DNA of 64,000 bases, from assembly GCF_026151205.1 (NCBI RefSeq), contig NC_087079.1, forward strand, positions 10,344,635 to 10,408,634, read 5' to 3'. The position numbers and the translations under genes are program-made. The notes beneath the pieces were generated by a model. That model saw only the letters and a program-made list of their open reading frames with translations. It did no database searches and had not been told where the DNA came from. Shown piece by piece: positions 36,601-48,600 of the stretch; the first letter of the stretch is position 1; each line of letters opens with the position of its first letter. The DNA comes from Bolinopsis microptera. Its lineage: Eukaryota > Ctenophora > Tentaculata > Lobata > Bolinopsidae.

Positions 36601-39600
36601 TTTCTACAGACCAGTTTTCGAATTTTGTAATTTAGATATTCAGAATTAGTAAAGTTATGACCCGTCGAAAAATATTGATTCCATCATAAATTTCAAACAC
36701 GCCAATAATTGTGACACCCTGCTGTTTATTTATTTATGGCATGCTTGGCGCTTGCCAATGATATTAGATCGTAAAGTAACCCATCTTGGGATGTTTTAGC
36801 TTTTACTAAAATTGTGGCACAGCTTGCTCCTATTTGTGACACCTTCATAACAACTACTGTAATAATTTTATACCAAAAATATACACTGAATCAATCTAAA
36901 ATGTTCAGATATACAGCAGGGTGTCATAATTATTGGCGCGTAGACAATTTTGCGTAAAATTTTAGCTTACCCAAGCTTTTAGAAACGATCATTACTTGAC
37001 TTCTGAGGGTCAGTTTCCTATGGAGTCTTGATCATTCGAGAGATAACCCTTCATACTACAGTTCAGTTTAAAAACGAAGTCCGAAAGAAGTTAAATTACG
37101 TCGATAATCACGACGAAAGAGAAAAATTTGGATTATTGGACTTGAAGCCTTCGGCTGCTTCCCCTGAATTCCGGGATGAGTCCGCCTGATATTTTATTGC
37201 GTCAGTTAGAGGAGAAAGAGAGCTTTTATAAAATCTATAGTTTTCTATATGTTTCGCTATCGCCTGAAGAGCTGTGCACTTTAGTCTAAAGAATAATTTC
37301 AGAAAAATTTCACCGAAAAAAAAATTACACAAAAATCCCTTATTACTCCTTCGTAAATCTAACCAAGTATGGAATTGACCCTTTGAATAACGGCCTAAAT
37401 TACGGGTTTTGAGGTACATCAACACAAAATTCTGAAATTAAGAAAAATTTCAGACGATTTTCTACAGACCAGTTTTCGAATTTTGTAATTTAGATATTCA
37501 GAATTAGTAAAGTTATGACCCGTCGAAAAATATTGATTCCATCATAAATTTCAAACACGCCAATAATTGTGACACCCTGCTGTTTATTTATTTATGGCAT
37601 GCTTGGCGCTTGCCAATGATATTAGATCGTAAAGTAACCCATCTTGGGATGTTTTAGCTTTTACTAAAATTGTGGCACAGCTTGCTCCTATTTGTGACAC
37701 CTTCATAACAACTACTGTAATAATTTTATACCAAAAATATACACTGAATCAATCTAAAACGTTCAGATATAGATGGGGGCAAGCGTGCCACAAATTGTGG
37801 CTAGAAATGGGCCCGTCTGCCTCAAATGTGGTACATATTTTGAGAGCACGTTTCCTTGATTTTTGTAGGGGATTTGTAGGGGATTTGACGCTTGTAGGGG
37901 ATTTATGTTCCGGGGTATTTGGAACAGGTTTAGGGATTTAAATAGTTAGTACCTGTCCCAAACCATCAGAAAAATCAAGTTTTGACCTCCCAACCCACTC
38001 AGGCCACTCCCAGGGGCCACGCCCATCCCAAAATAGCTGAAATCCAGGTAAAATCAAGATCGAAAATCTTTACCCCTGTAGGGGATTTATGTTCCGGGGT
38101 ATTTGGAACAGGTTTAGGGGTTTAAATAGTTAGTACCTGTCCCAAACCATCAGAAAAATCAAGTTTCGACCTCCCAACCCACTCAGGCCACTCCCAGGGG
38201 CCACGCCCATCCCAAAATAGCTGAAATCCAGGTAAAATCAAGATCGAAAATCTTTACCCCTGTAGGGGATTTATGTTCCGGGGTATTTGGAACAGGTTTA
38301 GGGGTTTAAATAGATAGTACCTGTCCCAAACCATCAGAAAAATCAAGTTTTGACCTCCCAACCCACTCAGGCCACTCCCAGGGGCCACGCCCATCCCAAA
38401 ATAGCTGAAATCCAGGTAAAATCAAGATCGAAAATCTTTACCCCTGTAGGGGATTTATGTTCCGGGGTATTTGGAACAGGTTTAGGGGTTTAAATAGTTA
38501 GTACCTGTCCCAAACCATCAGAAAAATCAAGTTTTGACCTCCCAACCCACTCAGGCCACTCCCAGGGGCCACGCCCATCCCAAAATAGCTGAAATCCAGG
38601 TAAAATCAAGATCAAAAATCTTTACCCCTGTAGGGGATTTATGTTCCAGGGTATTTGGAACATGTTTAGGTGGTTTAATAGGTAGTACCTGGCTCAAACA
38701 ATCATAAAAACCAAGTTTCGACCTCTTGACCCACTCAGGCCAATCCCAGGAACAATGCGCAACTATTTGTAGGGGATTTGAAAACCGTGTTAAATCCCCT
38801 ACAAATCCAGACTGAGAATCTTTACCCCTGTAGGGGATTTATGTTCCGGGGTATTTGGAACAGGTTTAAGGGTTTAAATAGTTAGTACCTGTCCCAAACC
38901 ATCAGAAAAATCAAGTTTCGACCTCCCAACCCACTCAGGCCACTCCCAGGGGCCACGCCAATCCCAAAATAGCTGAAATCCAGGTAAAATCAAGATCGAA
39001 AATCTTTTCCCCTGTAGGGGATCTATGTTCCGGGGTATTTGGAACAGGTTTAGGGGTTTAAATAGATAGTACCTGTCCCAAACCATCAGAAAAATCAAGT
39101 TTTGACCTCCCAACCCACTCAGGCCACTCCCAGGGGCCACGCCCATCCCAAAATAGCTGAAATCCAGGTAAAATCAAGATCGAAAATCTTTACCCCTGTA
39201 GGGGATTTATGTTCCAGGGTATTTGGAACAGTTTTAGGGGTTTAAATAGTTAGTACCTGTCCCAAACCATCAGAAAAATCAAGTTTTGACCTCCCAACCC
39301 ACTCAGGCCACTCCCAGGGGCCACGCCCATCCCAAAATAGCTGAAATCCAGGTAAAATCAAGATCGAAAATCTTTACCCCTGTAGGGGATTTATGTTCCA
39401 GGGTATTTGGAACATGTTTAGGTGGTTTAATAGGTAGTACCTGGATCAAACAATCATAAAAACCAAGTTTCGACCTCTTGACCCACTCAGGCCACTCCCA
39501 GGAACAATGCGCAACTATTTGTAGGGGATTTGAAAACCGTGTCAAATCCCCTACAAATCCAGACTGAGAATCTTTACCCCTGTAGGGGATTTATGTTCCG

Positions 39601-42600
39601 GGATATTTGGAACAGGTTTAGGGGTTTAAATAGTTAGTACCTGTCCCAAACCACCAGAAAAATCAAGTTTCGACCTCCCAACCCACTCAGGCCACTCCCA
39701 GGGGCCACGCCCATCCCAAAATATCTGAAAAGCCCATAAAACCCAGACTGAGAATCTTTACCACCGTATGCGATTTGTGTTCCGGGGTATTCTTTTTGGT
39801 ATGACTTACTATCACCACTCATTCAAGGAATATGTTAAATCAAATAATATTCATGCTAATTTTTTTCGAATGAAGGTTCATTATCGCATTTATTTGATAG
39901 TTTTGATTATCAGATCAAGCCAAACTTTATGGAATTGTATTTGGCCATTCAAATTACGTTCGATCTGAAAAAATGAGAGTTGTAGCTTCTCATTTGACCG
40001 AGATACGAGGCATAACGAGTTTATTAATTACGTGTGATCAGGTGATTGGATTACCTGTTCAAGTGATTAGGCGACCCCGTTAAATTGCAAGGGAACCCAA
40101 TTAAGGTGTCCTATCACATAATCACCCAATCAATTTTGTTAACGAGATAGGAGTGTTATAAAGTTGTTGTACTCTATAAGTGTATATTCACCTACAAGCA
40201 TAACTGCTTGGCGTGATGAGGTACATCTTTGATTGGTCGAAGGTCTTTCAACAACACAGCATCATCACTTTCATAGTAGTCCCCGGCTTATGACGGGTTC
40301 ATAGCGGTATTAAACATGTTTTTCTGGGCCCAAACATTCTACGCTCCTACTATGCTATTACTGGTCTCTTGACTAACTCCCAATCATCTGTCCATATGGT
40401 ATTGTTTCTTGACAAATAGATGGTATACGATGCCCTCAGGCTGATCTCAGCGATCTTCATGCAGGCCTTCTTCTTCTCTTTGTTGTTTACGTTCAGGTGG
40501 TTCATAAAGGTTGGGAGGCTATAGTTGTAAATGCCTCGAGCTCCCACTTCTACTGTCTGGAGCTTGCAAGCCCATCCATTGGCTTCTATCTCTTCTGTCA
40601 GCTGCTGATATCTCTTCATCTTTCGCTTCTCTTGATCAGCAAAGTTCTGCTCATTTCCACAAGTCAGCTCCATTAGATAAACCTTCTTTGCTTTATCTGA
40701 ATAGATCACTACATCAGGTCTTAGTGGTGTAGCTGCAATGTGCTGCGGGAAGTTCCTCTGTCTCTCATCCTCATCAAATATTATCTTCCAGTCGTTGGCA
40801 TCTGAAAAGAAATATCTTTGGGTCTTATGATGAGTTGGGTCAGCTAAGGTAACCTTCTCGCGCTTATTGCCTGCCTTGTGAAAGACCGACGGTGCCCTCT
40901 TCGATTCCTTGGCGATGTCGGAATTAAACTCTTCAATCTGTGATGAAACGGTCTTCATAATTTCACGTAGGACCTGATCATGGCGCCAGTTGAAACGTCC
41001 CTGTCTTAGTGCAACCTTGCAGAACGTCAGGATATGATTGAGTGTCCCTTGTTTGCTGCAGAGTTTACAGTTTCCTGAAACGGCTTTATTCCAAAGCTTT
41101 AGGTTGCTAGGTGTTGACGCAGTGTCATGAATAGCATTGACATGAAACTTTAACAGTTCCGGACTAAGTTGATAGATCAAGTTATTCCACGTGGTGTCAA
41201 ATGTCATTGTATTTTCCCATGTGAGAAAGAGGTTTTGCCGCTTTTTGTCAAAAAGTGAACAAATAAGTGTCTCTTCATCAAAGGTCCTCACCATGTTGGT
41301 AAGCAGTTTCCTCTCTGATGTGTCCTCATATCTTGTCCCATACCCGAGGCCAGTTGTACCAACTGCAGGTTTTCCAACTAACTCTTGGAAGTAAAGTTGG
41401 CGCTGACGGTCTTTCAGCTCTTTGGGATAAGACCACATCTTCTGTGTGTCTGCAATAGCCTTATGGTTACAGTACACTTTTTTGATGTAGGGGTCACTTG
41501 AGTTACAAAGTTGGTGTCCCTTAATAAGTTGGATGACTTTGTACTCAGTGCAGATGTTTTTCAGCTGCAATCCTTTCTGGTCTCTACTCCTGTAGAGGAC
41601 GGTGGTGGTACAAGGATGCGCAATCCCTAGCCACTTCTTAAGGTATCTGTTACACAGTGCCTCAAGCTCTCTCACAAATGTGATGGGTAGGTTATAAACA
41701 GTAAACCCCCATGACATCTTACTAATGATGAGGTGGTTATACACCCACGCCTTCATTGGACCGGTGATTTCATCAGTAGACGTTGTTTCCAAAAGGTCCT
41801 CTAACTTCTTCTTGATCATGGACCGAATTTCCTTTACCTCAAGATCTACATACATGTACATTCCTAGGAACTTCATTGGTGCTTGGATAATGGACGGCAC
41901 CTGTTGTTCGCTTAGTAAAAACTCTGCATCATAAAATGCTTGATAACTTCGTCATTTCAAATCCGTTTGGCCTCAATTTTTTAGATCAGATGCACCAATT
42001 AACTATCTACAGTAATCTGAAATAAATGGGCGTCTAGCATGTCCGGAAAGAACAATATAGGTGATTTAATATTATATGCATATGGACGTAATAGTTACAG
42101 CATGCCATCTGCAAATTTACAGGTCCATAATATGAAACACGGTGGTGGTATAAACTATAAAACACAACGTATGTAACGTTACTTTTGCCCCACCCCCCCC
42201 CCCCCCCCCCCTGTAACTTTTCTGGGTTAGGCGTGGCCCCTGGGAGCGGCCTGAGTGGGTCAAGATGTTGAAACTCGGTTTTTCTGATGGTTTGGGTCAG
42301 GTACTACCCATTTTTACATAAAAACATGTTCCAAATACCCTGGAACATAAATCCCCTACTGGGGTAAAGATTTTCAATCTTGATTTTACCTGGATTTCAG
42401 CTATTTTGGGATGGGCGTGGCCCCTGGGAGTGGCCTGAGTAGGTTGGGAGGTCAAAACTTGATTTTTCTGATGGTTTGGGACAGGTACTAACTATTTAAA
42501 ACCCTAAACTTGTTCCAAATACCCCGGAACATAAATCCCCTACAGGGTTAAGATTTTCGATCTTTATTTTACCTGGATTTTAGCTATTTTGGGATGGGCG

Positions 42601-45600
42601 TGGCCCCTGGGAGTGGCCTGAGTGGGTTGGGAGGTCGAAACTTGATTTTTCTGATGGTTTGGGACAGGTACTAACTATTTAAACCCATAAACCTGTTCCA
42701 AATACCCCGGAACATAAATCCCCTACAGGGGTAAAGATTTTCAATCTTGATTTTACCTGGATTTCAGCTATTTTGGGATGGGCGTGGCCCCTGGGAGTGG
42801 CCTGAGTGGGTTGGGAAGTCGAAACTTGATTTTTCTGATGGTTTGGGACAGGTACTACCCATTTTTACACAAAAACATGTTCCAAATACCCCGGAACATA
42901 AATCTCCTACAGGAGTAAAGATTATCAATCTTGATTTGTCCTGGATTTAAGTTGTTTTGGGATGGGCGTGGCCCCTGGGAGCGGCCTGAGTAGGTTGGGA
43001 AGTCGAAACTTGATTTTTCTGATGGTTTGGGACAGGTACTACCCATTTTTACACAAAAACATGTTCCAAATACCCCGGAACATAAATCTCCTACAGGAGT
43101 AAAGATTATCAATCTTGATTTGTCCTGGATTTAAGTTGTTTTGGGATGGGCGTGGCCCCTGGGAGCGGCCTGAGTAGGTTGGGAGGTCGAAACTTGATTT
43201 TTCTGATGGTTTGGGACAGGTACTAACTATTTAAACCCCTAAACCTGTTCCAAATACCCCGGAACATAAATCCCCTACAGGGGTAAAGATTTTCGATCTT
43301 GATTTTACCTGGATTTCAGCTATTTTGGGATTGGCGTGGCCCCTGGGAGTGGCCTGAGTGGGTTGGTGAGTGGCCTGAGTGGGTTGGGAGGTCGAAACTA
43401 GATTTTTCTGATGGTTTGGGACAGGTACTAACTATTTAAACCCATAAACCTGTTCCAAATACCCCGGAACATAAATCCCCTACAGGGGTAAAGATTCTCA
43501 GTCTGGATTTGTAGGGGATTTGACACGGTTTTCAAATCCCCTACAAATAGTTGCGCATTGTTCCTTGGAGTGGCCTGAGTAGGTTGGGAGGTCGAAACTT
43601 GATTTTTCTGATGGTTTGGGACAGGTAATAACTATTTAACCAACTAAACTTGTTCCAAATACCCCGGAACATAAATCCCCTACAGGGGTAAAGATTTTCA
43701 ATCTTGATTTTACCTGGATTTCAGCTATTTTGGGATGGGCGTGGCCCCTGGGAGTGGCCTGAGTGGGTTGGGAAGTCGAATCTTGATTTTTCTGATGGTT
43801 TGGGACAGGTACTACCCATTTTTACACAAAAACATGTTCCAAATACCCCGGAACATAAATCCCCTACAGGGGTTAAGATTTTCAATATTGATTTGTCCTG
43901 GATTTAAGTTGTTTTGGGATGGGCGTGGCCCCTGGGAGCGGCCTGAGTAGGTTGGGAGGTCGAAATTTGATTTTTCTGATGGTTTGGGACAGGTACTAAC
44001 TATTTAAAACCCTAAACCTGTTCCAAATACCCCGGAACATAAATCCCCTACAGGGGTAAAGATTTTCAATATTGATTTGTCCTGGATTTAAGTTGTTTTG
44101 GGATGGGCGTGGCCCCTGGGAGCGGCCTGAGTAGGTTGGGAGGTCGAAACTTGATTTTTCTGATGGTTTGGGACAGGTACTAACTATTTAAAACCCTAAA
44201 CCTGTTCCAAATACCCCGGAAGATAAATCCCCTGCAGGGGTAAAGATTTTCAATCTTGATTTTACCTGGATTTCAGCTATTTTAGGATGGGCGTGGCCCC
44301 TGGGAGTGGCCTGAGTAGGTTGGGAGGTCAAAACTTGATTTTTCTGATGGTTTGGGACAGGTACTAACTATTTAAAACCCTAAACATGTTCCAAATACCC
44401 CGGAACATAAATCCTCTACAGGGGTAAAGATTTTCGATCTTTATTTTACCTGGATTTCAGCTATTTTGGGATGGGCGTGGCCCCTGGGAGTGGCCTGAGT
44501 AGATTGGGAGGTCAAAACTTGATTTTTCTGATGGTTTGGGACAGGTACTAACTATTTAAAACCCTAAACTTGTTCCAAATACCCCGGAACATAAATCCCC
44601 TACAGGGGTAAAGATTTTCGATCTTTATTTTACCTGGATTTTAGCTATTTTGGGATGGGCGTGGCCCCTGGGAGTGGCCTGAGTGGGTTGGGAGGTCGAA
44701 ACTTGATTTTTCTGATGGTTTGGGACAGGTACTAACTATTTAAACCCATAAACCTGTTCCAAATACCCCGGAACATAAATCCCCTACAGGGGTAAAGATT
44801 TTCAATCTTGATTTTACCTGGATTTCAGCTATTTTGGGATGGGCGTGGCCCCTGGGAGTGGCCTGAGTGGGTTGGGAAGTCGAAACTTGATTTTTCTGAT
44901 GGTTTGGGACAGGTACTACCCATTTTTACACAAAAACATGTTCCAAATACCCCGGAACATAAATCTCCTACAGGGGTAAAGATTATCAATCTTGATTTGT
45001 CCTGGATTTAAGTTGTTTTGGGATGGGCGTGGCCCCTGGGAGCGGCCTGAGTAGGTTGGGAGGTCGAAACTTGATTTTTCTGATGGTTTGGGACAGGTAC
45101 TAACTATTTAAACCCATAAACCTGTTCCAAATACCCCGGAACATAAATCCCCTACAGGGGTAAAGATTTTCGATCTTGATTTTACCTGGATTTCAGCTAT
45201 TTTGGGATTGGCGTGGCCCCTGGGAGTGGCCTGAGTGGGTTGGTGAGTGGCCTGAGTGGGTTGGGAGGTCGAAACTTGATTTTTCTGATGGTTTGGGACA
45301 GGTACTAACTATTTAAACCCATAAACCTGTTCCAAATACCCTGGAACATAAATCCCCTACAGGGGTAAAGATTCTCAGTCTGGATTTGTAGGGGATTTGA
45401 CACGGTTTTCAAATCCCCTACAAATAGTTGCGCATTGTTCCTTGGAGTGGCCTGAGTAGGTTGGGAGGTCGAAACTTGATTTTTCTGATGGTTTGGGACA
45501 GGTAATAACTATTTAACCACCTAAACTTGTTCCAAATACCCCGGAACATAAATCCCCTACAGGGGTAAAGATTTTCAATCTTGATTTTACCTGGATTTCA

Positions 45601-48600
45601 GCTATTTTGGGATGGGCGTGGCCCCTGGGAGTAGCCTGAGTGGGTTGGGAAGTCGAAACTTGATTTTTCTGATGGTTTGGGACAGGTACTACCCATTTTT
45701 ACACAAAAACATGTTCCAAATACCCCGGAACATAAATCCCCTACAGGGGTAAAGATTTTCAATATTGATTTGTCCTGGATTTAAGTTGTTTTGGGATGGG
45801 CGTGCCCCTGGGAGCGGCCTGAGTAAGTTGGGAGGTCGAAATTTGATTTTTCTGATGGTTTGGGACAGGTACTAACTATTTAAAACCCTAAACCTGTTCC
45901 AAATACCCCGGAAAATAAATCCCCTACAGGGGTAAAGATTTTCAATATTGATTTGTCCTGGATTTAAGTTGTTTTGGGATGGGCGTGGCCCCTGGGAGCG
46001 GCCTGAGTAGGTTGGGAGGTCGAAACTTGATTTTTCTGATGGTTTGGGACAGGTACTAACTATTTAAAACCCTAAACCTGTTTCAAATACCCCGGAACAT
46101 AAATCCCCTACAGGGGTAAAGATTTTCAATCTTGATTTTACCTGGATTTCAGCTATTTTAGGATGGGCGTGGCCCCTGGGAGTGGCCTGAGTAGGTTGGG
46201 AGGTCGAAACTTGATTTTTCTGATGGTTTGGGACAGGTACTAACTATTTAAAACCCTAAACATGTTCCAAATACCCCGGAACATTTAAAATCCTCTACAG
46301 GGGTAAAGATTTTCGATCTTTATTTTACCTGGATTTCAGCTATTTTGGGATGGGCGTGGCCCCTGGGTGTGGCCTGAGTGGGTTGGGAGGTCGAAACTTG
46401 ATTTTTCTGATGGTTTGGTACAGGTAATAACTATTTAACCACCTAAACATGTTCCAAATACCCCGGAACATAAATCCCCTACAGGGGTAAAGATTCTCAG
46501 TCTGGATTTGTAGGGGATTTGACACGGCTTCCAAATCCCCCACAAATAGTTGCGCATTGTTCCTGGGAGTTGCCTGAGTGGGTCAAGAGGTCGAAACTTG
46601 GTTTTTATGAATGTTTGGGTCAGGTTCTTCATATCTAATCACCAAATCATGTTCCAAATACCACGGAACTTAAATCCCCTATAGGGGTAAAGATTCTCAG
46701 TCTGTATTTTAGGGGACTTCAGCTATTTTGGGATGGGCGGCCTGAGTGGGGTTGGATGTGTTATTTAGTTATCGGTTATATTTATATCTTATTGTGTCTA
46801 AATACGAGCAGTTTAGTGAGACCTCTAAAATCTTATCCTCGTAAATGCTACAATTATAAATATTGTAACGTACGTGCGACGCGCAAAATCCCCTACAAAA
46901 TCCCCTACATAATTCAGGGAAACGTCTTCTGCATATTTTGAGAATACATCCCTCACTGTACTAACTCGTAGTAGCGCGCGGTCTTTTCAGTCTTGATAAA
47001 CATGGCGCTGAGAAGATGCATGCAATAACTGTATAATATAATATATATATATATATATTATATATCAACATGCACGCAGCGCGCGCGTTAAATTATACAT
47101 CGGTCACGTACGCTATATAATACTCCGCTAGCCATCCGCTAGGTATAAATGCAGCATTTTAGCGCGTCTCCGCTACATGGCTAGGCGCACGCCAGTCGCC
47201 ATCTTCCGCTAGTTTCCGATATATATCCGCTATAATCCGATAGCTGACCGCTGGCTTTTCCGTAACTTAAATCCGGCTATACGGACCTGTGGTACATAAC
47301 AACAATCTTCAGACTAATTGTTTTACGAGCTGTTGTTTAAGTTTTTCGTCAATTATATTCCGAATTCAAAATCTGTTTTGGTTTATTTGTTCAAACAAGC
47401 TTTAACCTAACACCCCTGTGTATCATCGTTATAATAATTACCGTATTTCAGCCTGAAGTTAAAGGACTTCTCCGGTTCGACAACGTCAAATTCGACTACC
47501 CCTCACGACCTGACCTGCCTGTTCTGAAAGGTATAAATTCGATGAATATTCTGAATATTTTATTTATTGCAATTATAATAGAGAGTGGCTAAAAGTTAGT
47601 GTGCGAACTTTTTCAGTCCGTTCACAGTTCGCCTATGATTATAGGCGTACCACTGCATATCGTATTTTTTCAGGTCTCTCGTTCAAGGTGGACAAAGGCA
47701 AGACAATCGCCTTGGTCGGGCAAAGTGGCTGTGGAAAATCCACCTCAGTGCAACTTTCAGAACGGTTCTATGATGTCCTCGACGGCAATGTGGTTAGTTA
47801 CAGTGGATATCACACCTTAGTAAATTAAATATCTAGAGCGGAATCACATAAAATTTTGGTGATATTTTATAATTGGCGAAAATACCGAATTCGGCGAAAT
47901 TAGGCTTGGGTTAGCAGATAAGTATACTTAAGAAACGGTAGCAAAGCTCGTATTTCATGTTGGCTGTACGATCACCATTAAATATTGTCCATTTCTGTGG
48001 ATGGCATTTTAAAGCTGGGCAGTTAATCCGGCGCTTCTGGTGACCCGGTTAATGAGTTAAATGCGGTGAATAGAAACAATAAACTGAAACAAATCCGCAC
48101 TTGGAAGTAACCTTTGCGCTCGTGAACACAACCATATTTTCATTACCATGTCACTCGATTTAGTAATAGCTTGATTTTGTTAAAATGATCTGACACAGGG
48201 ACTTGATAGGGTAATTTTAACCGTCTAGTGCTAAGCTTGGCTCATATTTCAAGGTTATTTCAAGGTTATTTCGAGGAAAACAATGGAATTATAAACTTGA
48301 TTTTTTCATAATAAACAATTTCCACTCTCAGACGATCGATGACATTGACATCAGAGAGATTAACGTAGCGCATCTGAGACAACAGATGGGGCTTGTTTCT
48401 CAGGAACCTATCTTGTTCGACTACTCCATTGAGGGTCAGTACAGTTTGTAGTTGAACATATCCGTTGAAATCACAGGTCAATGAGCAGGATTACATTATG
48501 AAGATGGGTGAGTTCATTGCCACATATCTTTCATTTACGTAACAAAATTGCTAGCTGTTAACTGAGGTTTTTTCAGAGAACATAAAGTACGGAGCTCTCT

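Larger units (their letters stand above)
34899..37770. repeat. 857-bp tandem repeat, about three copies, first one split by a LINE
   Basis: The junction TAATAATTNTATACC is found at 36003, 36860 and 37718 (spacing 857 and 858). Sequence ending ACAACTACTG precedes it at about 35022, 36859 and 37717. In the first unit the LINE at 35023-36002 lies between ACTACTG and TAATAATT, so the LINE inserted after the array formed or the duplication did not include it. Units 1 and 2 each contain a 668-bp MITE. Unit 3 is cut off at about 37770, where the satellite begins. Confidence 0.88.

Noticed and set aside
36057-37582. Minus-strand frames (about 73-105 codons) inside the MITE copies as a small transposase
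   Set aside because: No DDE or helix-turn-helix pattern; too short; identical in the copies because the unit was duplicated.
42747-45011. Several nearly identical frames of 67 codons inside the satellite
   Set aside because: They repeat with the monomer and are found in both arrays; no sign of selection for coding.
37850-46755. Regular repeats with short inverted elements resembling a CRISPR array
   Set aside because: The whole unit of about 184 bp is conserved with no unique spacers, and the context is an animal intron: it is satellite DNA.
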